Positions 35,255 to 45,143 of a stretch of DNA of 64,000 nt are shown here, one piece after another. The stretch's first letter is position 1, and the number at the start of each line of letters is the position of its first letter. Below the pieces are notes generated by a model, which was given only the letters and a program-made list of their open reading frames with translations, was not told the DNA's origin and made no database searches. The stretch spans positions 1 to 64,000 of the forward strand of contig NZ_UFQC01000007.1 in the NCBI RefSeq assembly GCF_900496975.1. The letters run 5' to 3'. A program made the position numbers and the translations under genes. Source of the stretch: Achromobacter veterisilvae. Lineage in GTDB: Bacteria; Pseudomonadota; Gammaproteobacteria; Burkholderiales; Burkholderiaceae_B.

Positions 35255-36234
35255 TTCGGGTTCTCCAGGGTGGTCGCCATGGCCCGGGGCTGTTTGCGAC
35301 GCGTCGCCAGCAGCCCCATGAGCCCTTGCGGAAAAAAGGCCAGGACAAGGATCAGCAGGCTGCCGAGCACAATCTTGTCGACATAGCCGCCAAAAGAAAA
35401 AAACTTCTCCTGGATCAGCACAAGCGCGGTGGCCAGCAGCGGCCCGAGCAACTGGCGGCGGCCGACGAGCACGACGGCGGTCAGCATCAGGATGAGGAAA
35501 TAGGTTTCCAGGATGTCGGCGCTCACGTAGGCGCGCTGATAGGCGTAGAGCCAGCCGGCGCAGGCGGTGATGGGCGCGGAGAACAGGAATACCTGCAGGC
35601 GCACCTTGAGCGGATCGATGCCGTTCATGGTGGCCAGGCGCGGGTTCAGGTGCACCATGAGCGCCGCCTGTCCAAGACGCGAATGGCGGAAGCGGTCCAC
35701 CAGATAGAGCGTGACCGCCAGCAGCGTGAACGCATAGGGCCAGAGCGCCTGGTCGTTGCCCGCGGTCAGCGGCCAGGCGCCGATCGACAAGTCCAGCGTC
35801 GGCAGGCCCCTGATGCCATCCGAGCCGCCCAGGAACGCCCAGTTCGCGGCCAGGGCCACGGCCACCACCGAGACGGCGTACGTCACCAGCGAAAAGACGA
35901 ATTCGCGCAGGCGCAGGGTAACCAGGCCGACCACGGCCGCCAGGCCCAGCGCCACCGCGATGGACGCGGCCAGCGTCAGCCAGGCGCCCGCCCCGGTGCG
36001 GGTGGCGAGCAGGGCCGTGACGTAGGCGCCGGCAGCGAAGAAAACGGTATGGCCCAGGCTGACCTCGCCCAGATCGGAGACGATGACGTCCAGGCCGTAG
36101 GCCATGACCGCCATGATCGCGATCAGCACGGCGGCGCTGTAGAGAGCCTGGCTGCCGCCCAGCCAGGCGGGCAGGAAGAACACCACGGCGGCGCCCGGCA
36201 GCAGCGCGAGGCGGGAGGCGGAAAACGCGGCCAT
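35251..36234 (-). CDS. livM: Branched-chain/carboxylate ABC transporter permease LivM type
   Basis: The 327-residue inner-membrane permease has 8-10 hydrophobic helices and the LivM blocks SLGHTVFFAAGAYVTALL and a cytoplasmic coupling loop with NPRLATMNGIDPLKVRLQVFL. It pairs with the adjacent LivH-type permease. Its ATG overlaps the livH stop by one base. In this setting it probably imports the carboxylic acid that the downstream ligase activates. Confidence 0.87.
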   Translation of the reverse strand: MAAFSASRLALLPGAAVVFFLPAWLGGSQALYSAAVLIAIMAVMAYGLDVIVSDLGEVSLGHTVFFAAGAYVTALLATRTGAGAWLTLAASIAVALGLAAVVGLVTLRLREFVFSLVTYAVSVVAVALAANWAFLGGSDGIRGLPTLDLSIGAWPLTAGNDQALWPYAFTLLAVTLYLVDRFRHSRLGQAALMVHLNPRLATMNGIDPLKVRLQVFLFSAPITACAGWLYAYQRAYVSADILETYFLILMLTAVVLVGRRQLLGPLLATALVLIQEKFFSFGGYVDKIVLGSLLILVLAFFPQGLMGLLATRRKQPRAMATTLENPK

Positions 36235-37102
36235 CAATGGACTCCTTTCATGGCGCCGGCGCTCAGGCCGCCGGGGCGCAGCACCAGGACGGCTATCAGC
36301 ACGGCGAACGCGGCGGCCGTGGCATAGGCCGGCGAGATCAGGGCGCTGAAGAGCGCGGTGAACACGCCGAGCGCCACGCCGGCGACATAGCTGCCGGTCA
36401 CGCTTCCGATCCCTCCCAGCACCACCACCACGAAGGTGATGATCACCTCCTCGAACCCCATGGAGGTCAGGATGGGCGTGCGTGGAGCCACCAGGCCGGC
36501 CGCCAGCGCGACGGCCGCGCCTTCGAAGGCGAACACGCCGTAATAGACCCCGCGCACATTGATGCCCGCCAGTTGCGCGAGCTTGGGATCCTCGGCCACC
36601 ATGCGCACCAGCCGGCCGGCGCGGCTGCCGTCGAGCGCCCGCTTGAGCAGCAGGAACAGCAGAATGGCGGCCGCCACGATGGCCGCGTCCTGCCAGGTCA
36701 GCCAGAGGTCGCCGATTTCGATGTCGCGCTGGGACCAGGCAGTGTCCAGGATCTGGCCGGTCGAGCCGAAGGCCAGCGACGCCACGCCGTGCATCACATA
36801 GCCGAAACCCAGCGTCATGATCATGATCGACACCAGATTCTGTTCGAAGGTGGCGCGCAGCATGATGCGCTGCATGAAGAGCCCGATCAGCGCGCCGGCC
36901 GCCATGGCGAGCGGCAAGGCCAGCAGATAGGGCAGGCCGGCGGTGGTGGTGGCCCACCACGTGACGAAGGCGCCCAGCATGTACATCTGGCCATGGCCGA
37001 AATTGACCAGCCGGGCCACGCCCAGCAGCAAGGTCCAGCCGATGGCGATGAGGGCGTAGGCGTGGCCGAGCACCAGGCCGTTGATCAACTGCTGCAGGAG
37101 GC

Positions 37103-37106
<4 letters not shown>
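36234..37106 (-). CDS. livH: Branched-chain/carboxylate ABC transporter permease LivH type
   Basis: The 290-residue permease shows LINGLVLGHAYALIAIGWTLLLG near the N-terminus and the conserved VLGGIGSVTGSYVAG loop near 230-244, with about eight membrane helices. It forms the heterodimeric channel with LivM. The start is in an ATGA overlap with livF. Confidence 0.88.
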
Positions 37107-37839
<733 letters not shown>

Positions 37840-37843
<4 letters not shown>

Positions 37844-38613
37844 GGCTCGCCTCCCAGATAGGCCTGCAGCACACGCGGATCGCGCTGGATTTCCGCCGGC
37901 GTTCCGCAGGCCAGCGGCCGGCCCAGGTTGAGGACGCAGATGCGGTCGGCGACGGACATGATGAGATCCATGTGGTGTTCGATGACCACCAGGGCCACGC
38001 CTTCGGCCTTGAGCGAACGCAACAGCGCGCTCAGGGCGGCCATGTCGGCGCCGCCGAGGCCGGCGGCCGGTTCGTCCAGCAGCAGCACCTCGGCGCCCGC
38101 GCCATAGGCGAGCGCGATCGACAGCATGCGCTGCATGCCGTACGAGATTTCGTCGGGCCGCAGGCCATGGCATTCCGGCGGCAGGCCGAAGCGCGCCAGG
38201 CAGTCGCCGGCCTGCTCGCGCAGCGCCTGCGCATGGCGGCCGGCCGCCAACGGACGCAGGATGCTGGTTCCCAGGCTGGCCGTGCCGCCCAGCGCCGCCA
38301 CCATGTTGTCGCGCACCGTCAACTGGTCGAAGAAGGCGTTCTGCTGAAATGCCCGCTTGATGCCCAGCCGCGCCAGGCCGTGCGCCGGCACGCCGCTGAT
38401 ATCGCGTCCGTGCAAGTACACGCTGCCGCTGCGGGGCATCAGCGCCGACACCGCGTCGTAGCAGGAACTCTTGCCGGCGCCATTGGGGCCGATGATCCCC
38501 AGCAGTTCGCCCCGGCTGACTTCCCAACTGACGTCCTCCAGAGCGACCAGGGCGCCGTAGCACACGCCCAGGCCCTCCACCCGCAAGGCGGCGGTCATGG
38601 CCGTGGACGTCAT
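37840..38613 (-). CDS. livG: ABC transporter ATPase LivG type
   Basis: This 257-residue ATPase has Walker A GPNGAGKSS near residues 42-50, the LivG-type signature ISYGMQRMLSIA in place of LSGGQ, and Walker B EVLLLDEPAAGLGG. The SVADRICVLNLGRPLACGTP region near the end is typical of LivG. The start overlaps the end of the binding-protein gene by 4 bp. Confidence 0.9.
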
Positions 38614-39767
38614 GGCTTGACCACGATCTTGCGGCCTTTGACCGTAAACAGGTAGTAGTGCGACTGCAACTGGCCGTTCGGATCGAAGGTGATGTCGCCC
38701 ATGAGCGTGCCCTTGAAGCTGCCGCCGCGTATGCGCTTGGCGACGGGTTCGCGATCGAGCGTCTTGAGCTCGTTGGCCGCCTGGGCCCACACCTGCAGCG
38801 AGGTCGCGCCCAGCGCCATGAACTTGTCGGGCGTGAGCTTGAACATTTCCTCCGTCTTGGCCACGAAGCGCTTGTTGGCGGGGTTCGAGGCGAAGGGCTC
38901 CACGTCGGGAAAGTAGATGTCGGCGCCGATCAGGCCGTCCGAGGCATCGCCCGCCACGCCGATGACGCTGGGCGCCACGGTGCCGACCGCGCTCACCAAC
39001 TGGCCTGGCAGCCGCGATTGGCGGGCCTGGCGGATGATGGCGGGCATGCCCAGCCCTTCGTTGGCGTTGATGGCGACCGTGACGTCCGGCCTGGCCGCGC
39101 GCACGTTGGTCATGGCCACCCGGAAGTCGGCCTGGGTGAAGGGGAATTTCTCTTCGGCCACCTTTTCATAAGAATGCCCGAGCGCCTTCAAGCCCTTTTC
39201 GATGGACTCCTGCGCACCATTGCCGTAGGCATCGTTCTCGGTCAGAAAGGCGACCCGCTTGGCGCCCGCCGTCTTGGCGATGTAGTCGGCGATGACCGCG
39301 CCGTCCTGGGCGTTGGAGCTGTTCAGCCGGATGGCCAGCGGATTGCCTTCGCCGGAGAGAATCGGGTCCGCCTTGGAGATCGCGGTGATGTCCAGGACGC
39401 CGGCGCGCGCGATCACCGGCTGCATCGCCAGCGTTACGGGGCTGTTCCAGCCCTCGATGATGACCGATACCCCCGCGCTGACGAGTTCGGTGGCGCGGGA
39501 CACGCCGACGGCCGGCGTGGATTCGTCGTCGCGCGACACGATCTCGATCGGGCGGCCGAGCACGCCGCCGTCTTCATTGATCACCGCGGCCATGGCCTGG
39601 ATGGCCTGCGTGACGTGCTGGCCCTGCGGGCCCGCGCCGCCCGACAGCGGGAAGATGACGCCCACCTTGATGGGCGCCGCGGCGGCTTCCGCCGCTCCCC
39701 CCATGGCCATCGTGGCTGCCAGCGCCAGAGGGGGCGCCATCCGCAACAACTGTTGTAACCGCTTCAT
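38610..39767 (-). CDS. Periplasmic leucine-binding-like substrate-binding protein
   Basis: The 385-residue protein has a signal peptide (1 to about 30, ending AAEAAAA) and the Peripla_BP_6 fold: IKVGVIFPLSGGAGPQGQH, INEDGGVLGRPIEIVSRDDES, and the central FLTENDAYGNGAQE segment. It is the first gene of the minus arm and captures the substrate for LivGFHM. Ligands of this family include branched amino acids, aromatic acids and other carboxylates. A CAGGAGACAGG site fixes ATG 39767. The 301-bp divergent promoter upstream has two candidate TetR operators. Confidence 0.88.
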   Translation of the reverse strand: MKRLQQLLRMAPPLALAATMAMGGAAEAAAAPIKVGVIFPLSGGAGPQGQHVTQAIQAMAAVINEDGGVLGRPIEIVSRDDESTPAVGVSRATELVSAGVSVIIEGWNSPVTLAMQPVIARAGVLDITAISKADPILSGEGNPLAIRLNSSNAQDGAVIADYIAKTAGAKRVAFLTENDAYGNGAQESIEKGLKALGHSYEKVAEEKFPFTQADFRVAMTNVRAARPDVTVAINANEGLGMPAIIRQARQSRLPGQLVSAVGTVAPSVIGVAGDASDGLIGADIYFPDVEPFASNPANKRFVAKTEEMFKLTPDKFMALGATSLQVWAQAANELKTLDREPVAKRIRGGSFKGTLMGDITFDPNGQLQSHYYLFTVKGRKIVVKP

Positions 39768-39917
39768 GCCTGTCTCCTGGTCTTGTGTCACCGGTCTGCG
39801 CCGGCGCTGCGGCGGCCGAGGCCGTCCGTGCTGCGTGAAGGGGGACTGCGTGGTGCAACGGCTGACGGCGGCTTCCCGCAGGGCCATGTCCGGCTGGAAT
39901 CGCGTCTCGAAGCAAAC

Positions 39918-39931
39918 ATACCATTTGGTAT
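39918..39931. promoter_or_regulatory. Candidate TetR operator 1
   Basis: ATACC-ATTT-GGTAT is a perfect dyad with 5-bp arms, 151 bp upstream of the importer binding-protein start. The same motif recurs at 40016, 47275 and 47375. Confidence 0.65.
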
Positions 39932-40015
39932 CTTTGAAGGTCAATCTTCTATTTTGAATTTAGATCTAGGCATTTTCCCTAGGAAAAATATCGACTTAAC
40001 TTTATCGTTGAAAAG

Positions 40016-40029
40016 ATACCGCATGGTAT
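40016..40029. promoter_or_regulatory. Candidate TetR operator 2
   Basis: ATACC-GCAT-GGTAT is a perfect dyad 40-53 bp upstream of the SDR start, where it would overlap a promoter and allow simple repression. Confidence 0.68.
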
Positions 40030-40068
40030 GTATGATGAATTTTCCCTTTTCGGCACGGAGTCGATGGC

Positions 40069-40830
40069 ATGAAGACAGAAGGCAGTAGCGCGCTGGTGAC
40101 GGGCGGCGCGTCCGGGCTTGGCCTGGCAACGGCGCAACGGCTTGCCGCCCGGGGCGTAAAGGTGGTGATCGCGGATCTTCCGGGCTCGAACGGCGAAAGC
40201 GCCGCCCGTGAAATCGGAGCGCGGTTCGCGCCCGCCGACGTCACCCGCGAAGCGGACGTGCAGGCGGCCTGCGAACTCGCGGCCACGCTCGGTCCCCTGC
40301 GGGTGCTGGTGCACTGCGCGGGCCGGGGCGGGCCGGTGCGCCTGCTCGACAAGGAGGGAAATCCGGGGTCGCTGGAGACCTACACGGATATCGTCCGCAT
40401 CAACCTGATCGGAACCTTCAACACGCTTCGGATAGCGGCGGCGCACATGGCCCGCAGCCCCCTGGACGACGAAGGCGAGCGCGGCGTCTGCATCCTGACC
40501 GCGTCGGTGGCGGCCTATGAAGGCCAGATCGGCCAGATCGGCTATGCCTCGTCCAAGGCCGGCGTGGTGGGGATGACCATCGTGGCCGCGCGCGACCTGG
40601 CCAGCAAAGCCATCCGGGTCTGCACCATCGCGCCCGGCATCTTCGACACCCCCATGCTGGCGCGCGTGTCGGAAGATGCCCGCAAGACCTTGTCCGCGTC
40701 GGTGCCGCACCCGGCCCGCCTGGGCACGCCGGCGGAATACGCGCTGCTGGCCGAACACATCATTGCCAATCCCATGCTCAACGGCGAGACCATCCGTCTG
40801 GATGGCGCCCTGCGCATGGCCCCGCGTTGA
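40069..40830 (+). CDS. SDR, 3-hydroxyacyl-CoA dehydrogenase type
   Basis: The 253-residue SDR has TGGASGLGLATA near residues 11-22, a classical serine-tyrosine-lysine triad ending IGYASSKAGVVG, and the DEGERGVCILTASVAAYEGQIGQ block characteristic of the 17-beta-HSD type 10/3-hydroxyacyl-CoA dehydrogenase group. It likely oxidises a 3-hydroxyacyl-CoA (or hydroxysteroid-like alcohol) with NAD+. CGGAG at 40056-40060 sets ATG 40069. It is the first gene of the plus arm and is directly behind an operator-like dyad. Confidence 0.82.
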   Translation: MKTEGSSALVTGGASGLGLATAQRLAARGVKVVIADLPGSNGESAAREIGARFAPADVTREADVQAACELAATLGPLRVLVHCAGRGGPVRLLDKEGNPGSLETYTDIVRINLIGTFNTLRIAAAHMARSPLDDEGERGVCILTASVAAYEGQIGQIGYASSKAGVVGMTIVAARDLASKAIRVCTIAPGIFDTPMLARVSEDARKTLSASVPHPARLGTPAEYALLAEHIIANPMLNGETIRLDGALRMAPR

Positions 40831-40848
40831 TACGAACAGGAGACAGCC

Positions 40849-41631
40849 ATGACCGCGACAACGGCGGAGCAGGACGAGGTGCTGCTGGAAAGCAGCGAAG
40901 GCATATTGACGATCACCATCAACCGGCCGCAGGCGCGCAATGCCGTGACGCTTGCCGTGGCGCGCGCCATCGCCGCGGCCGTGGACGAACTGGACGCCCG
41001 CGACGATCTGCGCATCGGCATCCTGACCGGCGCTGGCGGGTCGTTCTGCGCCGGCATGGACCTGAAGGGTTTTCTGCGCGGCGAACGGCCCAGCATCGAA
41101 GGCCGCGGATTCGGCGGCCTGACCCTGCGTCTGCCGAAGAAGCCGCTCATCGCGGCCGTTGAAGGCTATGCCCTGGCGGGCGGGTTCGAACTGGTGCTGG
41201 CCTGCGATCTGGTGGTGGCCGCCGAAAATGCCCAGTTCGGCGTCCCCGAGGTCAAGCGGGGCCTGGCCGCCACGGCGGGCGGACTGGTGCGCTTGCCCCG
41301 GCAACTGCCCTATCGCGTGGCGCTGGAGCTGGCGCTCACCGGTGATATGTTCCCCGCAACGCGGGCCCTGGGCTACGGCCTGATCAATCAGATCAGCCCG
41401 CCCGGCCAGGCGCTGGAGCGCGCGCGCGAACTCGCGCGGCGCATTGTCGCCAACGGGCCGCTGGCCGTGGCCGCAAGCAAGCGCGTCATCGTGGAGTCGC
41501 AGGGGTGGCCGGCGGACGAGGTCTGGCGCCGCCAGGCCGAATTGACCGAACACGTCTTCACTTCGGCCGACGCGCGCGAAGGATCGGCCGCGTTCGCCGA
41601 GAAACGCGCGCCCGTCTGGCAAGGGAGGTAA
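40849..41631 (+). CDS. Enoyl-CoA hydratase/isomerase (crotonase family)
   Basis: The 260-residue crotonase has the oxyanion-hole segments AGGSFCAGMDLKGF near residues 62-75 and GYALAGGFELVLACDLVVA near 105-123. The catalytic-glutamate region follows as FGVPEVKRGLAATAGG. It should hydrate or isomerise an enoyl-CoA in the cytosol. It is 18 bp after the SDR and 3 bp before the DUF35 gene. Hydratase, isomerase and other crotonase activities cannot be told apart from sequence alone. Confidence 0.85.
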   Translation: MTATTAEQDEVLLESSEGILTITINRPQARNAVTLAVARAIAAAVDELDARDDLRIGILTGAGGSFCAGMDLKGFLRGERPSIEGRGFGGLTLRLPKKPLIAAVEGYALAGGFELVLACDLVVAAENAQFGVPEVKRGLAATAGGLVRLPRQLPYRVALELALTGDMFPATRALGYGLINQISPPGQALERARELARRIVANGPLAVAASKRVIVESQGWPADEVWRRQAELTEHVFTSADAREGSAAFAEKRAPVWQGR

Positions 41632-41634
41632 CGC

Positions 41635-42018
41635 ATGGCAAGCGATGCGCGTTTTGACGGACCGGGGCCCGACGCCCGCCATCAGGCGGGTCTGCGGGAA
41701 GGCCGGATTCTATTGCAGCACTGCGACGATTGCGCCAGCGTCCGGTTCCCGCCCGCGCTGGTCTGCCGGGCCTGCGGCAGCCCGCGGCTGACGTGGCGGG
41801 AATCTCCCGGCCTGGGCGTGGTGTATTCGACGACGACGGTGCGCGACCGCGCCGGCGATTACAACGTCGCGCTGGTCGACGTGGAAGGCGGAGCGCGCAT
41901 GATGACCCGCGTCGAAGGCGCGGACGCGCCGGCCATCGGCCTGCCGGTGCGCGCCCGCATCGTCTCCGGCGACGAGGGCGCCTACATCGTGTTCGACGCG
42001 GCGGGAGAACGCCCATGA
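41635..42018 (+). CDS. DUF35 Zn-ribbon/OB-fold protein
   Basis: The 127-residue protein has an N-terminal zinc ribbon with cysteines 30, 33, 44 and 47 (CDDC and CRAC), then an OB-fold (about 55-125). DUF35 proteins bind thiolase-like or SCP-x-like partners; in steroid side-chain degradation the DUF35 domain of ChsH2 is needed by the aldolase Ltp2. Here the next gene, overlapping by 4 bp, encodes just such a thiolase-like protein, so the two probably form one complex. Confidence 0.87.
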   Translation: MASDARFDGPGPDARHQAGLREGRILLQHCDDCASVRFPPALVCRACGSPRLTWRESPGLGVVYSTTTVRDRAGDYNVALVDVEGGARMMTRVEGADAPAIGLPVRARIVSGDEGAYIVFDAAGERP

Positions 42019-43166
42019 GCGCCCGCCTGCGCGGCCGCTGCGCGATCGCCGGCATCGGCAATACGCGGCGCTGGAACGCGCCCGGCCGGTCGCCCTTCGA
42101 TCAACTGCAGGAAGCGGCAGTCCTGGCGCTGGAGGATTGCGGCCTGGGACTGCGCGACGTCGACGGCCTGTACTGCGCCATGTCCACCTCCGGCCTGCCG
42201 GTGCTCAACGTGGCCGAACGCCTGGGCATCCGGCCGCGGCACGCGGATGGCACGATGGTGGGCGGGGCGTCGTTCCTGTTCCACCTGCAATCGGCGATGG
42301 CCGCGCTGGAAACGGGCCTGTGCGACGTGGCCCTGATCTGCTATGGCTCGAACCAATTGACGGCCGGCGGCAAGCTGGCCTCCATGCCGGATCCGCAGCC
42401 CTATGAAGCCCCGTTCGCGCCGCGCTATCCGATCTCCAGCTATGCGCTGGCGGCCGCGCGGCACATGCATCAGTACGGAACCACGCGCGAGCAACTGGCG
42501 GACGTGGCCGTGGCCGCGCGCCTGTGGGCGCAACGCAACCCCGACGCCTACGCGCGCGGGGCGCTGACGCGCGACGATGTGCTGGCCTCGCGCATGATCA
42601 GCGATCCCCTCAGCAAGGCGGATTGCTGCCTGGTGACCGACGGAGGCGCCGCCGTGGTGCTGGTGAGCGCCGAGCGGGCGCGCGACCTGCGCAGGCAACC
42701 GGTCTATGTGCTGGGGACGGGCGTGGCGGTCAGCCACCGCCAGATTTCGGCGATGCCGGATCTGGCCGCCACCGGCGCGGTCGAGTCGGGGCGGCGCGCC
42801 TACGCCATGGCCGGGCTGTCGCCGCGCGATATCGACCACGTGATGCTCTACGACGCCTTCACCATCAACACCCTTCTGTTTCTCGAGGACCTGGGCTTTT
42901 GCGCCAAGGGCGAAGGCGGAAGCTTCGTCGCCAGCGGCGCGATCGCGCCGGGGGGCTCGCTGGCGGTCAATACCAATGGCGGCGGGCTGTCCTGCAATCA
43001 TCCGGGCATGTATGGCCTGTTCACGCTGCTGGAATCGGTACAGCAATTGCGTGGAGAGGCGGGCGAACGGCAGGTGCCGAACGCCCGCGTGTCGCTGGCG
43101 CATGCCAATGGCGGCGTGCTGTCCAGCCAGGCAACGGCCATCCTCGGCACCGCCGACACCTTGTGA
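42015..43166 (+). CDS. Thiolase-like lipid-transfer/aldolase-type protein (no N-terminal catalytic Cys)
   Basis: The 383-residue protein has the thiolase fold of the SCP-x branch. Where thiolases have the nucleophile in VN..C.SG, this one reads MVGGASFLF (81-89), so the cysteine is absent. The late CxG cysteine region is HANGGVLSS (363-371). YDAF with Tyr279 and HPGMYG with His329 and Tyr333 are kept. That is the pattern of Ltp2-type retro-aldolases rather than acyl-CoA thiolases. It overlaps the DUF35 gene by 4 bp and precedes a MaoC hydratase. The expected role is C-C cleavage of a beta-hydroxy acyl-CoA; lipid transfer or a structural role remain possible. Confidence 0.75.
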   Translation: MSARLRGRCAIAGIGNTRRWNAPGRSPFDQLQEAAVLALEDCGLGLRDVDGLYCAMSTSGLPVLNVAERLGIRPRHADGTMVGGASFLFHLQSAMAALETGLCDVALICYGSNQLTAGGKLASMPDPQPYEAPFAPRYPISSYALAAARHMHQYGTTREQLADVAVAARLWAQRNPDAYARGALTRDDVLASRMISDPLSKADCCLVTDGGAAVVLVSAERARDLRRQPVYVLGTGVAVSHRQISAMPDLAATGAVESGRRAYAMAGLSPRDIDHVMLYDAFTINTLLFLEDLGFCAKGEGGSFVASGAIAPGGSLAVNTNGGGLSCNHPGMYGLFTLLESVQQLRGEAGERQVPNARVSLAHANGGVLSSQATAILGTADTL

Positions 43167-43173
43167 GGCCCGC

Positions 43174-44043
43174 ATGCCCATCGATCCCGAAGCCCTGCTG
43201 GCCGCGCGCATTCCCGATTCCATCCAGCAATACGGATGGCGCGATTGCGCGCTGTATGCGCTGGCGCTCGGCGCCGGTCTGCATCCGGCCGACGAGGCGG
43301 AGCTTGCGTTCGTCGACGAAACCCGCCTGAAGGTCGAGCCGACCCTGGTCAATGTGCTGGCCGACCCGGGCTTCTGGCTGCGCGACCTGCCGCTGGGACT
43401 GGACTGGCGGCGCACAGTGCATGGCGAACAATCCATTCGGCTGCACCGGCCGCTCGCCACCGAAGGGCGGGTCAGAGGGGTCACGCGCATCGCCGACCTG
43501 GCGGACAAGGGGCTGGACAAAGGCGCCCTGCTGTATGCCGAACGCGATCTCTTCGATATGGCGGACGGCGCCCTGCTCGCCACCTTGCAGCAGACCGTGT
43601 TCTGCCGCGGCGATGGCGGCTTCGGCGGCGCGGCGTCGGTGCGCCCGGCGCCGCGGCCCTTGCCGGAGCGCGAACCCGACGCCCGCGTCGAGTGCCCGAC
43701 CTCGCCGCAGGCCGCGCTCATCTACCGCCTGTCGGCCGACCTGAATCCCTTGCACATCGATCCGGCCGCCGCGCGCGAGGCCGGTTTCGACCGGCCGATC
43801 CTGCATGGCATGGCGAGCTTCGGCGTCGCCGGGCATGGCCTGGTGCGCCAATGCTGCGCCGGCGCGCCGGAGCGGGTCCGCGCCATGAGCGGCCGGTTTC
43901 GCGCGCCGGTCTATCCCGGCGAGACGCTGCGGCTCGATGTCTGGCTGGAGCAGCCCGGCCAGGCGCGTTTCCGCGCCGTGGCCGCGGGGCGCGACGCGAT
44001 AGCCATCGACAACGGCACATTCGAATTCGGAGAAGCCCAATGA
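43174..44043 (+). CDS. MaoC-type double hot-dog enoyl-CoA hydratase
   Basis: The 289-residue protein has two hot-dog repeats, with the hydratase-2 motif in the C-terminal half: YRLSADLNPLHIDPAAA, giving catalytic Asp189 and His194. The usual glycine of the motif is an alanine. It should add water across an enoyl-CoA to give the R-hydroxy or tertiary hydroxy product, which could be the substrate of the upstream DUF35/thiolase-like pair. It lies 7 bp after the thiolase-like gene and shares ATGA with the next gene. Confidence 0.83.
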   Translation: MPIDPEALLAARIPDSIQQYGWRDCALYALALGAGLHPADEAELAFVDETRLKVEPTLVNVLADPGFWLRDLPLGLDWRRTVHGEQSIRLHRPLATEGRVRGVTRIADLADKGLDKGALLYAERDLFDMADGALLATLQQTVFCRGDGGFGGAASVRPAPRPLPEREPDARVECPTSPQAALIYRLSADLNPLHIDPAAAREAGFDRPILHGMASFGVAGHGLVRQCCAGAPERVRAMSGRFRAPVYPGETLRLDVWLEQPGQARFRAVAAGRDAIAIDNGTFEFGEAQ

Positions 44044-45119
44044 CAGCAAGAAAAGTGCTGGTGGTCGGCGCCCTGGGGGTGGTGGGCCGCGCAGTGATGG
44101 AACACCTGCGCGACAGGCCCGGCGTGCTGCGCGCCGGCCTGTCGCGCCGCGCGGCCGACTTCGCCCCGGAGGCGGCCTGGATTTCGGCGGATCTGCGGGA
44201 TGCCGAGGCAACGCGGCGGGCCCTGGCGGACCATGGCGACGTGACCCATCTGGTCTATGCCGCCTTGAACGAGCAGCCGGACCTGCTCAAGGGCTGGCGG
44301 GACCCCGACAATGTCGCCCTCAACACGCGGATGCTGGCCAATACGCTGTCGGCGCTGGACGGCGCGCCGCTCGCGCACGTAACGCTGATGCAGGGGACCA
44401 AGGCCTACGGCGTGCATACCGGCCGGATGATGCATGTCCCGGCGCGCGAGCAGGACGCCGTGCGCGATCATGCGAACTTCTATTTCGACCAACAGGACCT
44501 GCTGGTCGAGCTGGCGCGGCAGCGGGGATTCGAATGGACGATATTCCGTCCGCAGATCGTGCTGGGCGTTGCCCTGGGCAGCGCCATGAACCCGGTAGCC
44601 ACCCTGGGCGCCTATGCCGCGCTGTTGCGCGAAGCGGGGCGGCCGCTGGCTTATCCCGGCCATCCGGAGTTGCTGACGGAGTGCACGGACGCGCGCCTTA
44701 TCGCCCGCGCGGTCGAATGGGCCTGGGATGCGCCGGGAGCCTGGGGCGAAGCCTTCAACATCGCCAACGGCGACGTCATCGTCTGGCGCCATCTGTTCGA
44801 ACGCCTGGCGAAATTCTTCGGCATGCCGCTGGGAGACACGGTGCGCACGCGCATGCGCGAGGCCATGCCGGGCGAAGCCCAGGCATGGCGCGAGATGGCG
44901 CGGCGCGAACGATTGCGGGTGGGAGAGCTGTCGGATCTTATCGGGCTGTCGTGGCAATACGCCGACGCGACCTGGTCCGCGCAGCACCCGCTGCCTTTGC
45001 CGCCGCTGGTATCCACCATCAAGCTGCGCCAGGCCGGCTTCGGCGATTGCATCGACAGCGAGGTGTCGGTGCTGGACCATCTGCGCGGGATGCAGGCGCT
45101 CGGCTATCTGCCGCGTTGA
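44040..45119 (+). CDS. PRISE-type SDR (5-beta-reductase/iridoid synthase-like ene-reductase)
   Basis: The 359-residue extended SDR has the nucleotide motif VGALGVVGRAVMEHL (9-23). It keeps the two signatures of progesterone 5-beta-reductase/iridoid synthase proteins: GTKAYG with catalytic Lys121 and NFYFDQQD with catalytic Tyr148. The family reduces the C=C bond of an enone or enal with NADPH. A bacterial member in an acyl-CoA operon suggests a cyclic or terpenoid-like substrate. Start ATG 44040 overlaps the hydratase stop. A simple epimerase is less likely because YxxxK is missing. Confidence 0.78.
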   Translation: MTARKVLVVGALGVVGRAVMEHLRDRPGVLRAGLSRRAADFAPEAAWISADLRDAEATRRALADHGDVTHLVYAALNEQPDLLKGWRDPDNVALNTRMLANTLSALDGAPLAHVTLMQGTKAYGVHTGRMMHVPAREQDAVRDHANFYFDQQDLLVELARQRGFEWTIFRPQIVLGVALGSAMNPVATLGAYAALLREAGRPLAYPGHPELLTECTDARLIARAVEWAWDAPGAWGEAFNIANGDVIVWRHLFERLAKFFGMPLGDTVRTRMREAMPGEAQAWREMARRERLRVGELSDLIGLSWQYADATWSAQHPLPLPPLVSTIKLRQAGFGDCIDSEVSVLDHLRGMQALGYLPR

Positions 45120-45143
45120 GCCGGGCGCCTGCGGTCCCTCCGT

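Larger units (their letters stand above)
39768..40068. promoter_or_regulatory. Divergent promoter region of the catabolic cluster
   Basis: This 301-bp region between the importer arm and the SDR arm turns markedly AT-rich from about 39910 to 40050, unlike the flanking genes, and contains both ATACC-N4-GGTAT dyads. No gene is visible in it. Promoters for both arms are expected here. Confidence 0.75.
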
